Assembly: GCA_025464025.1 (NCBI GenBank)
Contig: JAODBP010000054.1
Location: 1 to 35,249 of the forward strand
Length of the DNA: 35,249 bases
Direction of reading: 5' to 3'
Origin: Actinomycetes bacterium
GTDB taxonomy: Bacteria; Actinomycetota; Acidimicrobiia; Acidimicrobiales; CADCSY01
Shown here: piece after piece, positions 1-7,706 of the stretch
Layout of the letters: each line of letters starts with the position of its first letter
Position numbering within the stretch: the first letter of the stretch is position 1
Translations under genes and position numbers: made by a program
The notes under the pieces: model-generated
The model's input: the letters and a program-made list of their open reading frames with translations, nothing else
Database searches by the model: none
Told to the model about the DNA's origin: nothing

Positions 1-1400
1 CGACGCTGAAGGAGAACATCCTCATCAAGTTCTCCTGCAAGGTGACGGTGAAGGGCGACAAGATGACCGTCGACCTCCGCGGCACCGGCCCGGAGATCCT
101 CAACCGGGCCATCAACTCGCCGCTGTGCTCGGTCAAGTCGATGTTCATGCAGGCGATCCTGGCGTTCTGGTGGCCGGACCTCCCCCGGTGCACGTCGGCC
201 ATGAGCCCGATCGAGATCATCTCCGACGAGCACACGTGGGCCGACGCCGGCTACGACGCGCCGATGGGCCAGTCCCTCCAGGCGTCCTTCCGGGGCTTCT
301 CCGCCCTCCAGTCGTCCTGGGCCAAGCTCCAGTTCGCCAACCCGGAGAAGTTCTCCAACGTCATCGCCCCGTGGTTCAACCAGATCAACACCTTCCTGTG
401 GGGCGGGCTCACCCAGCACGGCGACCAGGTGGGCAACCTCTGCGCCGACCTGAACGGCATGCCCGGTGGCGCCAAGGCGTTCCTGGACGGCGAGGACGCC
501 ATCTCCCCGCTGTTCTGCGCCATGGCCGACACCGCCGAGCAGGAGGTCATGGAGGAGGAGGTGCCCTTCATGCAGCTGGTGTCGAAGCGCCTCGTCCGGG
601 ACAACATGGGGTTCGGCAAGCACACCGGCGGCATGGGCTACGAGATGATCGTGGCCAGCGAGGGAACTCCGCTGTGGGGCTTCATGACCGTCACCTCCGG
701 CGCCAAGTTCTCCTCGGTCTACGGCATGTTCGGGGGCTACGGCTGCGGCACCTACCCGCTGGCCCGGGTCAAGGGCGTGAACGTCTACGACGTGCTCCGC
801 AAGGACCCCAGCCGGTTCGACCTGTCGATCGAGAAGGTCATGAACGACCAGCCGTTCGAAGGCGGCCAGTACATGACCAGCCACATGGGGCTCCAGTTCG
901 ACGTGGCCAAGGACGGCGAGCTGTACATGATGAGCCAGGGCGCCGGCGGCGGCTACGGCGACCCCCTCGAGCGCGACCCGCACGCGGTGGTGCGCGACGT
1001 CGAGCTCAACCGGATCAGCGACACGGTGGCCCGGGAGATCTTCGCCGTCGTCTACGACCCCAAGTCGTACGTCCTCGACGTCGAGGGCACCAGGGAGCGG
1101 CGTGTCCAGGCCCGCGAGGCCAGGCTCGAGCGGGGCACGCCCTACGGCGAGTTCGTGCAGGAGTTCGTGACCCCGGAACCGCCGAAGGACCTCCTGTACT
1201 ACGGCTCCTGGGGCGACGACACCGACGAGCTGACCGCCACCCTGTTCGACATCGACGGGCCCAAGCGGGTCACCGCCCCGGTCGCCGAGATGCCGATCAT
1301 CATGCTCCCCGATCGCCGGGACCTGAAGGTCGCCGAGCTCGAGGCCCGGGTGCGCGAGCTCGAGACGAAGCACGGCGAAGACGTGCACCGGAAGTCATGA
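1..1400 (+). CDS. Hydantoinase B / acetone carboxylase alpha-like subunit, 5'-truncated by window edge
   Basis: The frame is open from base 3 and runs off the left edge, so the true start is outside the window. The visible 466 or so residues are the C-terminal part of the HyuB/oxoprolinase-B superfamily, which includes N-methylhydantoinase B, acetone carboxylase and acetophenone carboxylase subunits. Support comes from the DLRGTGPE segment near the left edge, the Gly-rich GKHTGGMGYE segment, and the family-typical GGGYGDPLERDP block followed by a short helical tail. Members work with a HyuA-type ATPase subunit, to be expected upstream, in ATP-dependent hydrolysis or carboxylation. The stop overlaps the next start (ATGA), and CoA-transferase genes follow. 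A ketone carboxylase feeding a CoA-transferase is plausible, but the substrate cannot be read from the sequence. Confidence 0.85.
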   Translation, partial: TLKENILIKFSCKVTVKGDKMTVDLRGTGPEILNRAINSPLCSVKSMFMQAILAFWWPDLPRCTSAMSPIEIISDEHTWADAGYDAPMGQSLQASFRGFSALQSSWAKLQFANPEKFSNVIAPWFNQINTFLWGGLTQHGDQVGNLCADLNGMPGGAKAFLDGEDAISPLFCAMADTAEQEVMEEEVPFMQLVSKRLVRDNMGFGKHTGGMGYEMIVASEGTPLWGFMTVTSGAKFSSVYGMFGGYGCGTYPLARVKGVNVYDVLRKDPSRFDLSIEKVMNDQPFEGGQYMTSHMGLQFDVAKDGELYMMSQGAGGGYGDPLERDPHAVVRDVELNRISDTVAREIFAVVYDPKSYVLDVEGTRERRVQAREARLERGTPYGEFVQEFVTPEPPKDLLYYGSWGDDTDELTATLFDIDGPKRVTAPVAEMPIIMLPDRRDLKVAELEARVRELETKHGEDVHRKS

Positions 1401-2203
1401 CCACCGACTTCGCCTCCGTCATCTCCACCCCACCGTCGGGCCGCGGCACCGCGGTCGTGCTCGACCACCAGCAGTACGCCCAGGTCGTCATCCTGCAGGG
1501 GCAGCCCATCCCGTGGGCCGACCCGGCGGCCTACGCCACCTTCGACAGCCAGGCCCGCCAGCTCCTGCGGCCGGATGCCACGCTGCTCGACCTCGGTGCG
1601 CTGTACGACCACGTGCTGGCTTCCGACGAGGGTCTGAAGCTGGCCATGATGAGCCGCTCGCGCCGGGGATGGGCCCTCAAGGTCCTGCTCGGCAACAAGG
1701 AGGCGGCGGCCACCGCCTTCGAGCTGGCCAGCGTGGCCGCCCAGACGTCACCCACCCCGCTGGTGCTGCAGATCCCGTCACCGATGCTCTGGCTGGCGCG
1801 CACCCACGTGCTCACCGGCGCCGGCACCGTGGCCGACCTCAACGCCGACGATGCCGAGAACGCGGCGATGTACGTCGCCGACTGGCTGGGGCGCCAGGCG
1901 ATGCTGCCGGTGTCGATGCTGCTGCTCGACGAACGGTGGCGGGGAAGGGGCGACCTGCCGTTGGTCGACAGCTCGGCCTACACCCCCGTCGCGAACGTCG
2001 CCGACCACCATCGATGGGCGATGGCGCGGCGCACGCACGACCGGGTGGACATCCTCGGCAGCGACGTGTCCGCCACCGTCGTCCCCCCGGACTTCTGGCT
2101 GTCCGACGCCGCCAGTGCGTGGTCGGGCGACGTGCTGTTCGCCGAGATCCCCGCCCATGCGGTGCCGGAGACGGTGTTGTCGCAGCTGGCGAAGCTGAAC
2201 TGA
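1397..2203 (+). CDS. Unknown protein of the HyuB/CoA-transferase operon
   Basis: This is a 268-residue protein whose ATG overlaps the preceding stop by 4 bp (ATGA), which indicates translational coupling. The open frame extends far upstream, but that part only shadows the HyuB gene. I do not recognise the family. No signal peptide, obvious membrane helix or Cys metal motif is visible. The protein is Trp- and Ala-rich, with a probable globular alpha/beta composition. It lies between a HyuB-like subunit and a CoA-transferase, 7 bp before the latter, so it probably serves the same catabolic pathway as an accessory subunit or enzyme. It does not resemble the small Cys-rich gamma subunit of acetone carboxylase. 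Confidence 0.8.
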   Translation: MTTDFASVISTPPSGRGTAVVLDHQQYAQVVILQGQPIPWADPAAYATFDSQARQLLRPDATLLDLGALYDHVLASDEGLKLAMMSRSRRGWALKVLLGNKEAAATAFELASVAAQTSPTPLVLQIPSPMLWLARTHVLTGAGTVADLNADDAENAAMYVADWLGRQAMLPVSMLLLDERWRGRGDLPLVDSSAYTPVANVADHHRWAMARRTHDRVDILGSDVSATVVPPDFWLSDAASAWSGDVLFAEIPAHAVPETVLSQLAKLN

Positions 2204-2210
2204 GCGGCGC

Positions 2211-2993
2211 ATGGACAAGGTGATCGCCACCGCGGCCGAGGCCGTCGCCGACATCCCCGACGGTGCGACCATCGCCTCTGGTGGCTTCGGGATCTGTGGC
2301 ATCCCGGCGGTGCTCATCGACGCCCTGGTCGAACGGGGGGTCAACGAGCTGGAGGTGTTCTCCAACAACTGCGGCATCGACGGCGCCGGGCTGGGGAAGC
2401 TGTTGGAGCACAAGCAGATCCGTCGGATCGTGGCGTCGTACGTGGGCGAGAACAAGGAGTTCGAGCGCCAGTACCTGACAGGTGAGCTCGAGCTGGAGCT
2501 CACCCCCCAGGGCACCCTGGCCGAACGGCTCCGGGCCGCCGGCGTCGGCATGCCGGCGTTCTACACGGTCACCGGCATGGGGACGCAGGTGGCGGCAGGA
2601 GGCATGCCCTGGCGCTACGGCGAAGACGGCTCGGTCCGCATCGCCTCCCCCCCGAAGCCGACCGCGGAGCTCGATGGCCGGACCTACCTGCTCGAGCGGG
2701 CGCTCCCGGCCGACTTCGCCATCGTGCGGGCGTGGAAGGGCGACCGCCACGGCAACCTGGTGTTCCGCAAGGCGGCTCGCAACTTCAACCCGGTGTGCGC
2801 CATGGCCGGCCGGGTCGCCATCGCCGAGGTGGAGCACGTGGTCGAGCCCGGCGACCTCGACCCCGACGCCATCCACCTGCCGGGCGTCTACATCGACCGC
2901 GTCGTGCCGCTCACGCCGGAGCAGGCCAGGGACCGGGGGGTCGAGCGGCTGACCACCCGACCCCGGCCCGGAGCTGAGTCACCATGGCCCTGA
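2211..2993 (+). CDS. scoA: 3-oxoacid CoA-transferase subunit A
   Basis: This 260-residue alpha subunit of a heterodimeric class I CoA-transferase moves CoA between succinyl-CoA and a 3-oxoacid such as acetoacetate. Evidence is the N-terminal [11 protein letters not shown] motif (SGGFG CoA-transferase signature), the NNCGIDG segment, the [13 protein letters not shown] stretch and the [11 protein letters not shown] motif, all in the expected order and at the usual length. Its end overlaps the beta-subunit start by 10 bp, so the two are made together. The acetoacetate from the homogentisate pathway encoded at 12-16 kb, or from ketone carboxylation by the upstream gene, would be a fitting substrate; that link is inferred. 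Confidence 0.93.
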   Translation: MDKVIATAAEAVADIPDGATIASGGFGICGIPAVLIDALVERGVNELEVFSNNCGIDGAGLGKLLEHKQIRRIVASYVGENKEFERQYLTGELELELTPQGTLAERLRAAGVGMPAFYTVTGMGTQVAAGGMPWRYGEDGSVRIASPPKPTAELDGRTYLLERALPADFAIVRAWKGDRHGNLVFRKAARNFNPVCAMAGRVAIAEVEHVVEPGDLDPDAIHLPGVYIDRVVPLTPEQARDRGVERLTTRPRPGAESPWP

Positions 2994-3625
2994 CCAGAGC
3001 GCAGATGGCCGCACGCGCCGGGCAGGAGCTGCACGACGGCGACTACGTCAACCTCGGCATCGGCGTGCCGACGCTCGTGCCCGACCACCTCGGCGTCGAC
3101 GTGGAGCTGGTCCTGCAGTCCGAGAACGGCATCCTCGGCACCGGGCCGTACCCCTACGAGGGCGAGCACGACCCGGACCTGATCAACGCCGGCAAGGAGA
3201 CCGTGACCGTCCGGCCGGGCGCCAGCTTCTTCGACTCGAGCACCAGCTTCGGCATGATCCGCTCCGGCAAGATCGATGTCGCCATCCTCGGCGCCATGCA
3301 GGTCTCGGCGGCCGGCGACATCGCCAACTGGATGATCCCGGGGAAGATGGTCAAGGGCATGGGCGGGGCCATGGACCTCGTGCACGGCGCCCGCAAGGTG
3401 ATCGTCCTCATGGAGCACGTCGCCCGGGACGGAGCCTTCAAGGTCGTCGAGCAGTGCACGCTGCCGCTCACCGGCCGGCGCGTGGTGCACCGCATCATCA
3501 CCGACCTGGCCGTCCTCGACGTCACCGACGACGGGCTCCGACTCGTCGAGTGCGCCCCCGGCGTCACGGAGGCCGAGGTCCGTGCCGCCACCGAGCCCGA
3601 CCTGCTCACGGACGCTCGCCCGTAG
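2984..3625 (+). CDS. scoB: 3-oxoacid CoA-transferase subunit B
   Basis: This is the 213-residue beta subunit partner of the preceding gene. It carries the catalytic glutamate in SENGILG, the acceptor that forms the glutamyl-CoA thioester in class I enzymes. The [15 protein letters not shown] and [15 protein letters not shown] blocks are also typical of the family. The start ATG lies inside the end of scoA. It is the last gene of the plus-strand operon: the next gene is on the other strand and its stop is only 13 bp away. I see no clear terminator in that short gap. Confidence 0.94.
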   Translation: MALTRAQMAARAGQELHDGDYVNLGIGVPTLVPDHLGVDVELVLQSENGILGTGPYPYEGEHDPDLINAGKETVTVRPGASFFDSSTSFGMIRSGKIDVAILGAMQVSAAGDIANWMIPGKMVKGMGGAMDLVHGARKVIVLMEHVARDGAFKVVEQCTLPLTGRRVVHRIITDLAVLDVTDDGLRLVECAPGVTEAEVRAATEPDLLTDARP

Positions 3626-3638
3626 GCGCGGCGACGGG

Positions 3639-4061
3639 TCAGCTCACCGCAACCACGCTCACGGCGACGCCTTCCACCTCAGCAGCGGCGAGCAATCGCG
3701 GGCTGACGTTGCGGTCCGACAGGACCAACGTCGCCTCGAGGACGAGCGCCACGGCCAGCGTCTCTCGGGCCAGCGCGTTGAGCTGATGACGCCCGGCAAG
3801 CTCACCCATCGCCGGCCCCAGCTCCCGAAGCGACAGCAGCCCGATGTGGTCCGGGAGCGCCAGCACCGACGCCAGCGCCCGCGCCCCCACGGGCGCCGGC
3901 AGATCGGCGAACGGCGCGGACAGCGCACCGCCTTGGGCCCGCCACACCGCTTGACACAGGCGCACGTACCACAGGCCCGTCGTGTAGCGCCGTTCGTCGT
4001 CGAACAGGTGCCGGCCCCGGAGCTCGGCCGAGAGCACCTGGTCGTCGAGCACGACCGTCAC
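3639..4061 (-). CDS. PIN-domain toxin-like protein (partner of AbrB-type antitoxin)
   Basis: This 140-residue protein starts at a GTG that overlaps the antitoxin stop (GTGA). A longer in-frame opening upstream is only the antitoxin in another frame. The start VVLDDQ supplies the first acidic residues of a PIN nuclease (D6/D7), E80 lies in LSLREL and D116 in LSDRN, in PIN-like order. The usual central Asp is missing from the third helix, where N95 or E100 (LNALARE) stands instead. The fold is therefore probably PIN, but catalysis may be weakened or use a variant site. Pairing with an AbrB-type gene is typical of type II toxin-antitoxin modules. If active, it would cleave RNA until bound by the antitoxin. 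Confidence 0.72.
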   Translation of the reverse strand: MTVVLDDQVLSAELRGRHLFDDERRYTTGLWYVRLCQAVWRAQGGALSAPFADLPAPVGARALASVLALPDHIGLLSLRELGPAMGELAGRHQLNALARETLAVALVLEATLVLSDRNVSPRLLAAAEVEGVAVSVVAVS

Positions 4062-4300
4062 TCGTCGGCCAGCTCCGAGTCGCCGAAGCCGCTGGCCGCC
4101 GCGGCCCAGTCGTCGTCGCCGACCTGGGCGAGCAGGGCGGCTCGGGCGGCATCGACGCCGCCGGGCAGCAAGACCAGTGCCGAGCCGACATCGAGCCACC
4201 CCAGCTCCCCGCCGGCCTCGATCCCCCAGCGCCGGCGGGCCGCCGCCGGCAGGCTCATCTGACCCCGCTCCGACACCTTCACCCGACCGGTCGATCCCAT
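4058..4300 (-). CDS. AbrB/SpoVT-family antitoxin
   Basis: This is an 80-residue protein with an N-terminal swapped-hairpin AbrB domain. VKVSERGQMSLPAAARRRWGI is the characteristic strand-G-Q-LP-A-R core, followed by a short C-terminal segment that should wrap the toxin. The ATG at 4300 is chosen because a GGAGG ribosome site lies 5 nt upstream; an ATG at 4357 would precede the operator and lacks such a site. It is translationally coupled to the PIN gene. A perfect 8-bp inverted repeat just upstream is the likely autoregulatory site. Confidence 0.82.
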   Translation of the reverse strand: MGSTGRVKVSERGQMSLPAAARRRWGIEAGGELGWLDVGSALVLLPGGVDAARAALLAQVGDDDWAAAASGFGDSELADE

Positions 4301-4310
4301 CACAGCCTCC

Positions 4311-4336
4311 AATGCAAATGGCGTTTTTGCATTGTA
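4311..4336 (-). promoter_or_regulatory. Promoter and palindromic operator of the AbrB/PIN pair
   Basis: The arms AATGCAAA (4311-4318) and TTTGCATT (4326-4333) form a perfect 8-bp inverted repeat around a 7-bp spacer. The right arm overlaps a minus-strand -10 hexamer TACAAT (4331-4336). No good -35 is visible. The site sits 10 bp before the ribosome site of the antitoxin, which suits autorepression by the AbrB protein. It is markedly AT-rich compared with its surroundings. Confidence 0.6.
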
Positions 4337-4524
4337 CGACCCGACGATGCCGTCCATCCCGGCTCCCTTCGAACGGCACGACGCGGTCACAACGGCGCCG
4401 GCGTCCGACGACGAAAGCATCTGAATGACCGCAGAAGTCATCCCCGCGCGGTCCCGCACGGCATCAATGGAGTGCCCTGCAACGAGTGCTTGCGAACTCC
4501 GAGTGGTTCGACTGAGCTCAGGGC

Positions 4525-5046
4525 GTGGAGCGGATCGACTTCGTGCAGGGCGGCTATGCGACGACGGTCGAATACACCGCCGTGCGCGAAGTAGCGGACG
4601 CGCTCGAGGACTGCCTGCGGATCGCCGAGGTGACTGCGGCGATCCTGCTTGCGAACCAACCAGGACGGTCCAGTGCCGAAGTGCAGAACGTTTTCGTCCA
4701 GCCCGCACGCGAGCTCGGCTTCCGGGACGAGTCCAAAGGACTCTTCCTCAGCTACCCGTCGAGCGCCCTGCGGCCGGACTACTTCATGCCGCTAGCCGGG
4801 ACGGGCATCCTGCTCGAGGTCGAGCGCGGCAAGACGACGATCAACAACATGGACCTCCTCGACTTCTGGAAGTGCCACATCTGCGAGCACGCCGACTACC
4901 TGTTCCTGATGGTGCCGTTGGAGCTCCGCCAGAACACCACCATGAGTCCGCGCCGCGAGTTCGCCTCTGTTGCCAAGCGTTTGTCGACGTTCTTCGAGCC
5001 CGGCAACTACACCAACGTTCGTGGCCTTACCCTGTTCGGTTACTGA
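4525..5046 (+). CDS. Unknown protein, possible PD-(D/E)XK nuclease fold
   Basis: This is a 173-residue protein with a GTG start, the first start in this frame. I cannot name the family with certainty. RPDYF (D85) is followed about 13 residues later by LLEVERGK (E98, E100, K103), the strand-D...E-X-(K) layout of PD-(D/E)XK nucleases. The next block is a well-ordered DLLDFWKCHICEHADYLF segment with two Cys and a His, then LFLMVPLELR. No partner methylase is nearby. A protein of two tandem repeats begins 35 bp downstream on the same strand and may be cotranscribed. GC and codon use look slightly less extreme than in the neighbours, which is consistent with acquired DNA. Function is unproven. Confidence 0.62.
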   Translation: MERIDFVQGGYATTVEYTAVREVADALEDCLRIAEVTAAILLANQPGRSSAEVQNVFVQPARELGFRDESKGLFLSYPSSALRPDYFMPLAGTGILLEVERGKTTINNMDLLDFWKCHICEHADYLFLMVPLELRQNTTMSPRREFASVAKRLSTFFEPGNYTNVRGLTLFGY

Positions 5047-5081
5047 CATGGTCCCGCACTTTGGACCGGGAGGAGGCTGTG

Positions 5082-5408
5082 ATGCCGCAGTCGGCAGCCA
5101 TCAGTGCCACGGTCGAGATCTTCGAACGTCGCGGTGAGTGGGAGCTCACCGTCGGCGGGACCTCGGTCGGTCTGTTCGGTTCTGAGGATGCTGCAATCCA
5201 GGCGATCGCCACTGCGTTGCGGACGGGAATGGGCAGCGGGATCCACACTGACGGCGGCTCCGACGACGCCGTGATCAGCGCGACGGTGGAGGTCTTTTCT
5301 CGGGCGGCGCAGTGGTGGCTCACGATCGCTGGCGAATTGTTCGGCCCCTTCAGCTCGGATGACAACGCCGTCGACGCCACGCCGTACGCCCTACGGCTGA
5401 CGCCCTGA
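5082..5408 (+). CDS. Small protein built from two tandem repeats
   Basis: This is a 108-residue protein starting at an ATG with a strong GGAGG site 5 nt upstream. The open frame reaches further upstream only as a shadow of the preceding gene. Its two halves are clear duplicates: ISATVEIFERRGEWELTVGG...LFGSEDAAIQAIATAL (about 6-47) and ISATVEVFSRAAQWWLTIAG...PFSSDDNAVDATPYAL (about 64-105), with a Gly/Asp-rich linker between. Each half looks like a beta-hairpin followed by a helix. There is no signal peptide and I do not recognise the family. It may be functionally linked to the possible nuclease upstream. Confidence 0.65.
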   Translation: MPQSAAISATVEIFERRGEWELTVGGTSVGLFGSEDAAIQAIATALRTGMGSGIHTDGGSDDAVISATVEVFSRAAQWWLTIAGELFGPFSSDDNAVDATPYALRLTP

Positions 5409-5510
5409 TCGCTTCCACTACCGACGCGCAACGACCCCCGGGGGTGCCCTGGGCCGTCAACAGATTCGACAGGCTGCGCGACGAGCACGGCTCGTCGTCC
5501 CGCAGGACCA

Positions 5511-5550
5511 TCGAGGCCGTTGCTGGTCGCGGTGACCTGCTCCTCGATGC
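5511..5550. repeat. Stray 40-bp copy of internal nrdJ sequence
   Basis: This intergenic segment matches 7921-7960, inside nrdJ, at 39 of 40 positions in the same orientation; the single difference is at 5531. Similarity stops sharply on both sides. About 10 bp before it, 5481-5500 also resembles the very 3' end of nrdJ near 7709-7730, with a shared 12-mer and a gap. The stretch between 5409 and 5589 holds no gene that I can support. Confidence 0.7.
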
Positions 5551-5589
5551 GCGTTGGCGAAGGTCGCTGCCGGCAAGCCGGCGCGAGCG

Positions 5590-6813
5590 TCAGCGCGGGG
5601 CGAGGACCTCGTCGGTCGGCACGACCGAGAGGTGCGACGGTGCCGGCGCCGGCGGCGAGCCGGCCTCGAGGTCGTCCAGCACCTGGAGGAGCTGCCGGCG
5701 CAGGTGGATGATCGCGACGTCGGACGACGACAGGTGCTCCTTCGTCCGGTCGACGATCGGGCCCATCGACACCTGGGTCACGGTGTCCTCCTGGAGGAGG
5801 TTGCCGGTGAACCCGGTGAAGTGACCCCGGGCCATGGCCTCGCGGTCCTGGCCCCAGTTCTGGTCGCGCCCGGCCGTGAACTTCCCGAACTCGTGCACGT
5901 CATAGGGCAGGTCGCCCATCATCGGGAGCTGGGCGGTCGGCACGTCGAACCCGTCGTTGATGTCCCTCGAGTCCGACCAGAAGCCGTGGAACATCACGTG
6001 GTGGGTGTCGTCGACGGGCGAGACGATGAAGATCACGCCGTCGACGTCGCCGGCCGAACCCGGCACGAGGCTCACGAACGGTTGCACGTGCTTGGTGGTG
6101 CGCACGTAGTTGGTGCCGTCGGGCATCGGGCGGCTGGCGATGGCGTCGAGCCCGTAGGACGTGCGCTCGACGTCGTAGCGGGGCGCCAGGTTGGCGAGCG
6201 AACCGCTGATCGTCGACTCATCGTCGGCCTTCGCGTAGGCGGCGATGTAGGCCTTGTGCAGGGTGCCGATGTGGGCGGTGTCAAGGGTGGCCTCGACGCC
6301 CTGGAGCCAGTTGCAGTCGACCGTCGTCGTGGTCACCCAGACCTGGGACTGCGGCAGCACGGTGAAGGGCAGGTGGGGGAACGGCGGCGCCTCGCCCTCG
6401 CCCAGCCACACCCACACCATCCCGCCGCCCTCGGCTGTCGGGTAGCTGCGGGTCTGGACCTTGGCCGCGAACGCCTCGGCGTTGGGGGTGTGGGTCGGCG
6501 CCTCGACGACCTGGCCGGTCACGTCGATCCGCCAGGCGTGGAAGATGCACGTGAGCGCGCAGTTCTCGTTGCGGGCCAGCACCAGCGACACGTTGCGGTG
6601 CGGGCAGCGCTCGTCGAGGAAGCCGATCTCGCCGTTCGAGTCCCGGAACGCCACGTAGTCGGTCCCGAGGAGGCGGACCCGCCGGGGCGCGCCGTCGGAC
6701 ACCAGGGCGACGGACAGCGTGGCGGGGATCCAGCAGTGCTCCCGCATCAGGGTGCCCATCGGGGCATCGCCCTCGATGCGCGCCAGCCGCTCGTTCTGCT
6801 CGTGTGTCAGCAC
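5590..6813 (-). CDS. Rieske-type non-heme iron ring-hydroxylating oxygenase, alpha subunit
   Basis: This 407-residue oxygenase would activate O2 at a mononuclear iron fed by a Rieske cluster. The Rieske motif is C70-X-H72-X16-C89-X2-H92. The catalytic iron motif is D178-X2-H181-X4-H186 (DTAHIGTLH). The late block QEDTVTQVSMGP...DRTKEHL is typical of the phthalate/phenoxybenzoate-dioxygenase-like subgroup. GTG at 6813 is chosen because family members begin here (LTxEQNxxL) and a G-rich ribosome site precedes it; the open frame extends 32 residues further without support. No reductase or ferredoxin gene is adjacent, so its electron partner is elsewhere. The substrate is unknown, perhaps an aromatic acid or ether. 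Confidence 0.88.
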   Translation of the reverse strand: MLTHEQNERLARIEGDAPMGTLMREHCWIPATLSVALVSDGAPRRVRLLGTDYVAFRDSNGEIGFLDERCPHRNVSLVLARNENCALTCIFHAWRIDVTGQVVEAPTHTPNAEAFAAKVQTRSYPTAEGGGMVWVWLGEGEAPPFPHLPFTVLPQSQVWVTTTTVDCNWLQGVEATLDTAHIGTLHKAYIAAYAKADDESTISGSLANLAPRYDVERTSYGLDAIASRPMPDGTNYVRTTKHVQPFVSLVPGSAGDVDGVIFIVSPVDDTHHVMFHGFWSDSRDINDGFDVPTAQLPMMGDLPYDVHEFGKFTAGRDQNWGQDREAMARGHFTGFTGNLLQEDTVTQVSMGPIVDRTKEHLSSSDVAIIHLRRQLLQVLDDLEAGSPPAPAPSHLSVVPTDEVLAPR

Positions 6814-7001
6814 CGCTGCCCCCCGGGTCCGCTGTGTGGCTTTCCAGAAAGCTATCGCGACGACCGCCACCACGACTGAATCGCACCAGGACGCCGGACC
6901 CGCTGTCACACCTGATCGCCAGGGTCCTTCACCACTCCCCCGAGACCGGAATCGCTGACGAGTGGGAGACCCTTGGCGTCCTTGACGAGATCCTCGGATG
7001 A

Positions 7002-7029
7002 TGGCGCCAATCTGGCGCTACTCTGGCGA
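7002..7029 (+). repeat. Three phased TGGCGC direct repeats before the VapB-like antitoxin
   Basis: TGGCGC (7002), TGGCGC (7013) and TGGCGA (7024) recur at exactly 11-bp steps immediately before the GTG start at 7031. One-turn spacing would put the copies on the same DNA face, as expected for a ribbon-helix-helix autorepressor. The operator role is inferred. Confidence 0.45.
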
Positions 7030-7030
7030 G

Positions 7031-7261
7031 GTGGCCACGATCCAGGTCAAGCACGTGCCGGACGACGTGCACGAGGTACTGCAGCGACGAGCGAAGGCCG
7101 CCGGCCAGTCGTTGCAGGAGTACCTGCTCGGCCAGCTCGCCGAGCAGGCTCGCCAGCCATCCCTCGACGAGTGGCTGGTCGATGCCGACCAGCAGGCGAG
7201 CGGTCAGTTCGGGCTCGGCGACGCTGTTGCCGCCGTCCGGGCCGACCGCGACAACCATTGA
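7031..7261 (+). CDS. FitA/VapB-type ribbon-helix-helix antitoxin
   Basis: This is a 76-residue protein. The N-terminal ATIQVKHVPDDVHEVLQRRAKAAGQSLQEYLL is the compact ribbon-helix-helix seen in FitA/VapB antitoxins, followed by a charged C-terminal arm for toxin binding. GTG at 7031 aligns with the usual family start; upstream ATGs at 6998 and 7001 would translate the phased repeats and are less likely. Its stop overlaps the toxin start (TTGA). It should neutralise the PIN toxin and autoregulate the pair. Confidence 0.85.
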   Translation: MATIQVKHVPDDVHEVLQRRAKAAGQSLQEYLLGQLAEQARQPSLDEWLVDADQQASGQFGLGDAVAAVRADRDNH

Positions 7262-7653
7262 TCGTCGTCGACGCCAGCGTCGTCGTCACGGCAGTCGCTG
7301 CGGTCGGACCCGACGGGACGCTCGCTCGTCATCGCTTGACCGGGGAGCACCTGCACGCCCCGCACCTCCTCGACCTGGAAGTCGCCAGCGCGCTGCGGCA
7401 GCTGGTGGGTCGACGGGCGATCAAGGCAGCGGCGGCAGCGACCGCCCTCGACGAGTTGACCCGACTCCCTCTGCGGCGAGTGCCCCACGTCCGCCTGCTT
7501 CCCCGCTGCTGGGAGCTGCGGCACAACCTGTCGACCTACGACGCCTGCTACGTCGCCCTCGCCGAAGCCCTCCGGTTGCCGCTGCTCACCGCGGACCAGC
7601 GGCTGGCCCGGGCCCCGGGGATCCGGTGCGACGTGGAGCTGCTGACCTCCTGA
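7258..7653 (+). CDS. vapC: VapC-type PIN-domain ribonuclease toxin
   Basis: This 131-residue PIN toxin has a complete acidic tetrad: D5 in IVVDAS, E41 in LLDLEVASAL, D95 in YDACYVALAEAL and D113 in LTADQRL. VapC toxins cleave tRNA or rRNA in a Mg-dependent manner and are held by the cognate VapB. The TTG start overlaps the antitoxin stop by 4 bp, so the toxin depends on antitoxin translation. A strong hairpin terminator follows directly. Unlike the PIN protein at 3.6 kb, all catalytic acids are present. Confidence 0.88.
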   Translation: MIVVDASVVVTAVAAVGPDGTLARHRLTGEHLHAPHLLDLEVASALRQLVGRRAIKAAAAATALDELTRLPLRRVPHVRLLPRCWELRHNLSTYDACYVALAEALRLPLLTADQRLARAPGIRCDVELLTS

Positions 7654-7658
7654 CGCGA

Positions 7659-7686
7659 AGAAGGGCGGGCCGAAGCCCGCCCTTCT
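7659..7686. terminator. Bidirectional intrinsic terminator between vapC and nrdJ
   Basis: A perfect 12-bp stem (7659-7670 with 7675-7686) closes a CGAA loop. The stem starts with AGAAGGG and ends with CCCTTCT, so each strand gives a short A/T-edged GC hairpin. It lies between convergent genes, 6 bp after vapC and 20 bp after the end of nrdJ, and can serve both. Confidence 0.85.
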
Positions 7687-7706
7687 CGTCGATCAAGGCG
7701 AAGGTG

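Noticed and set aside
125..1396. N-terminal extension of the unknown operon protein
   Set aside because: Arg/Gly/Pro-rich shadow of the HyuB gene; the ATGA overlap at 1397 fits a coupled start.
4505..4525. TTCGACTGAGCTCAGG element resembling a widespread intergenic palindrome
   Set aside because: Only one good copy in the window and the similarity is from memory; not enough to call a repeat family.
4425..5081. N-terminal extension of the two-repeat protein (open frame from 4425)
   Set aside because: It overlaps the better-supported 4525-5046 gene in another frame; a strong ribosome site marks the start at 5082.
6814..7030. Small genes between the Rieske oxygenase and vapB
   Set aside because: Short open frames here lack ribosome sites and coding character; only the phased repeats near 7002-7029 stand out.
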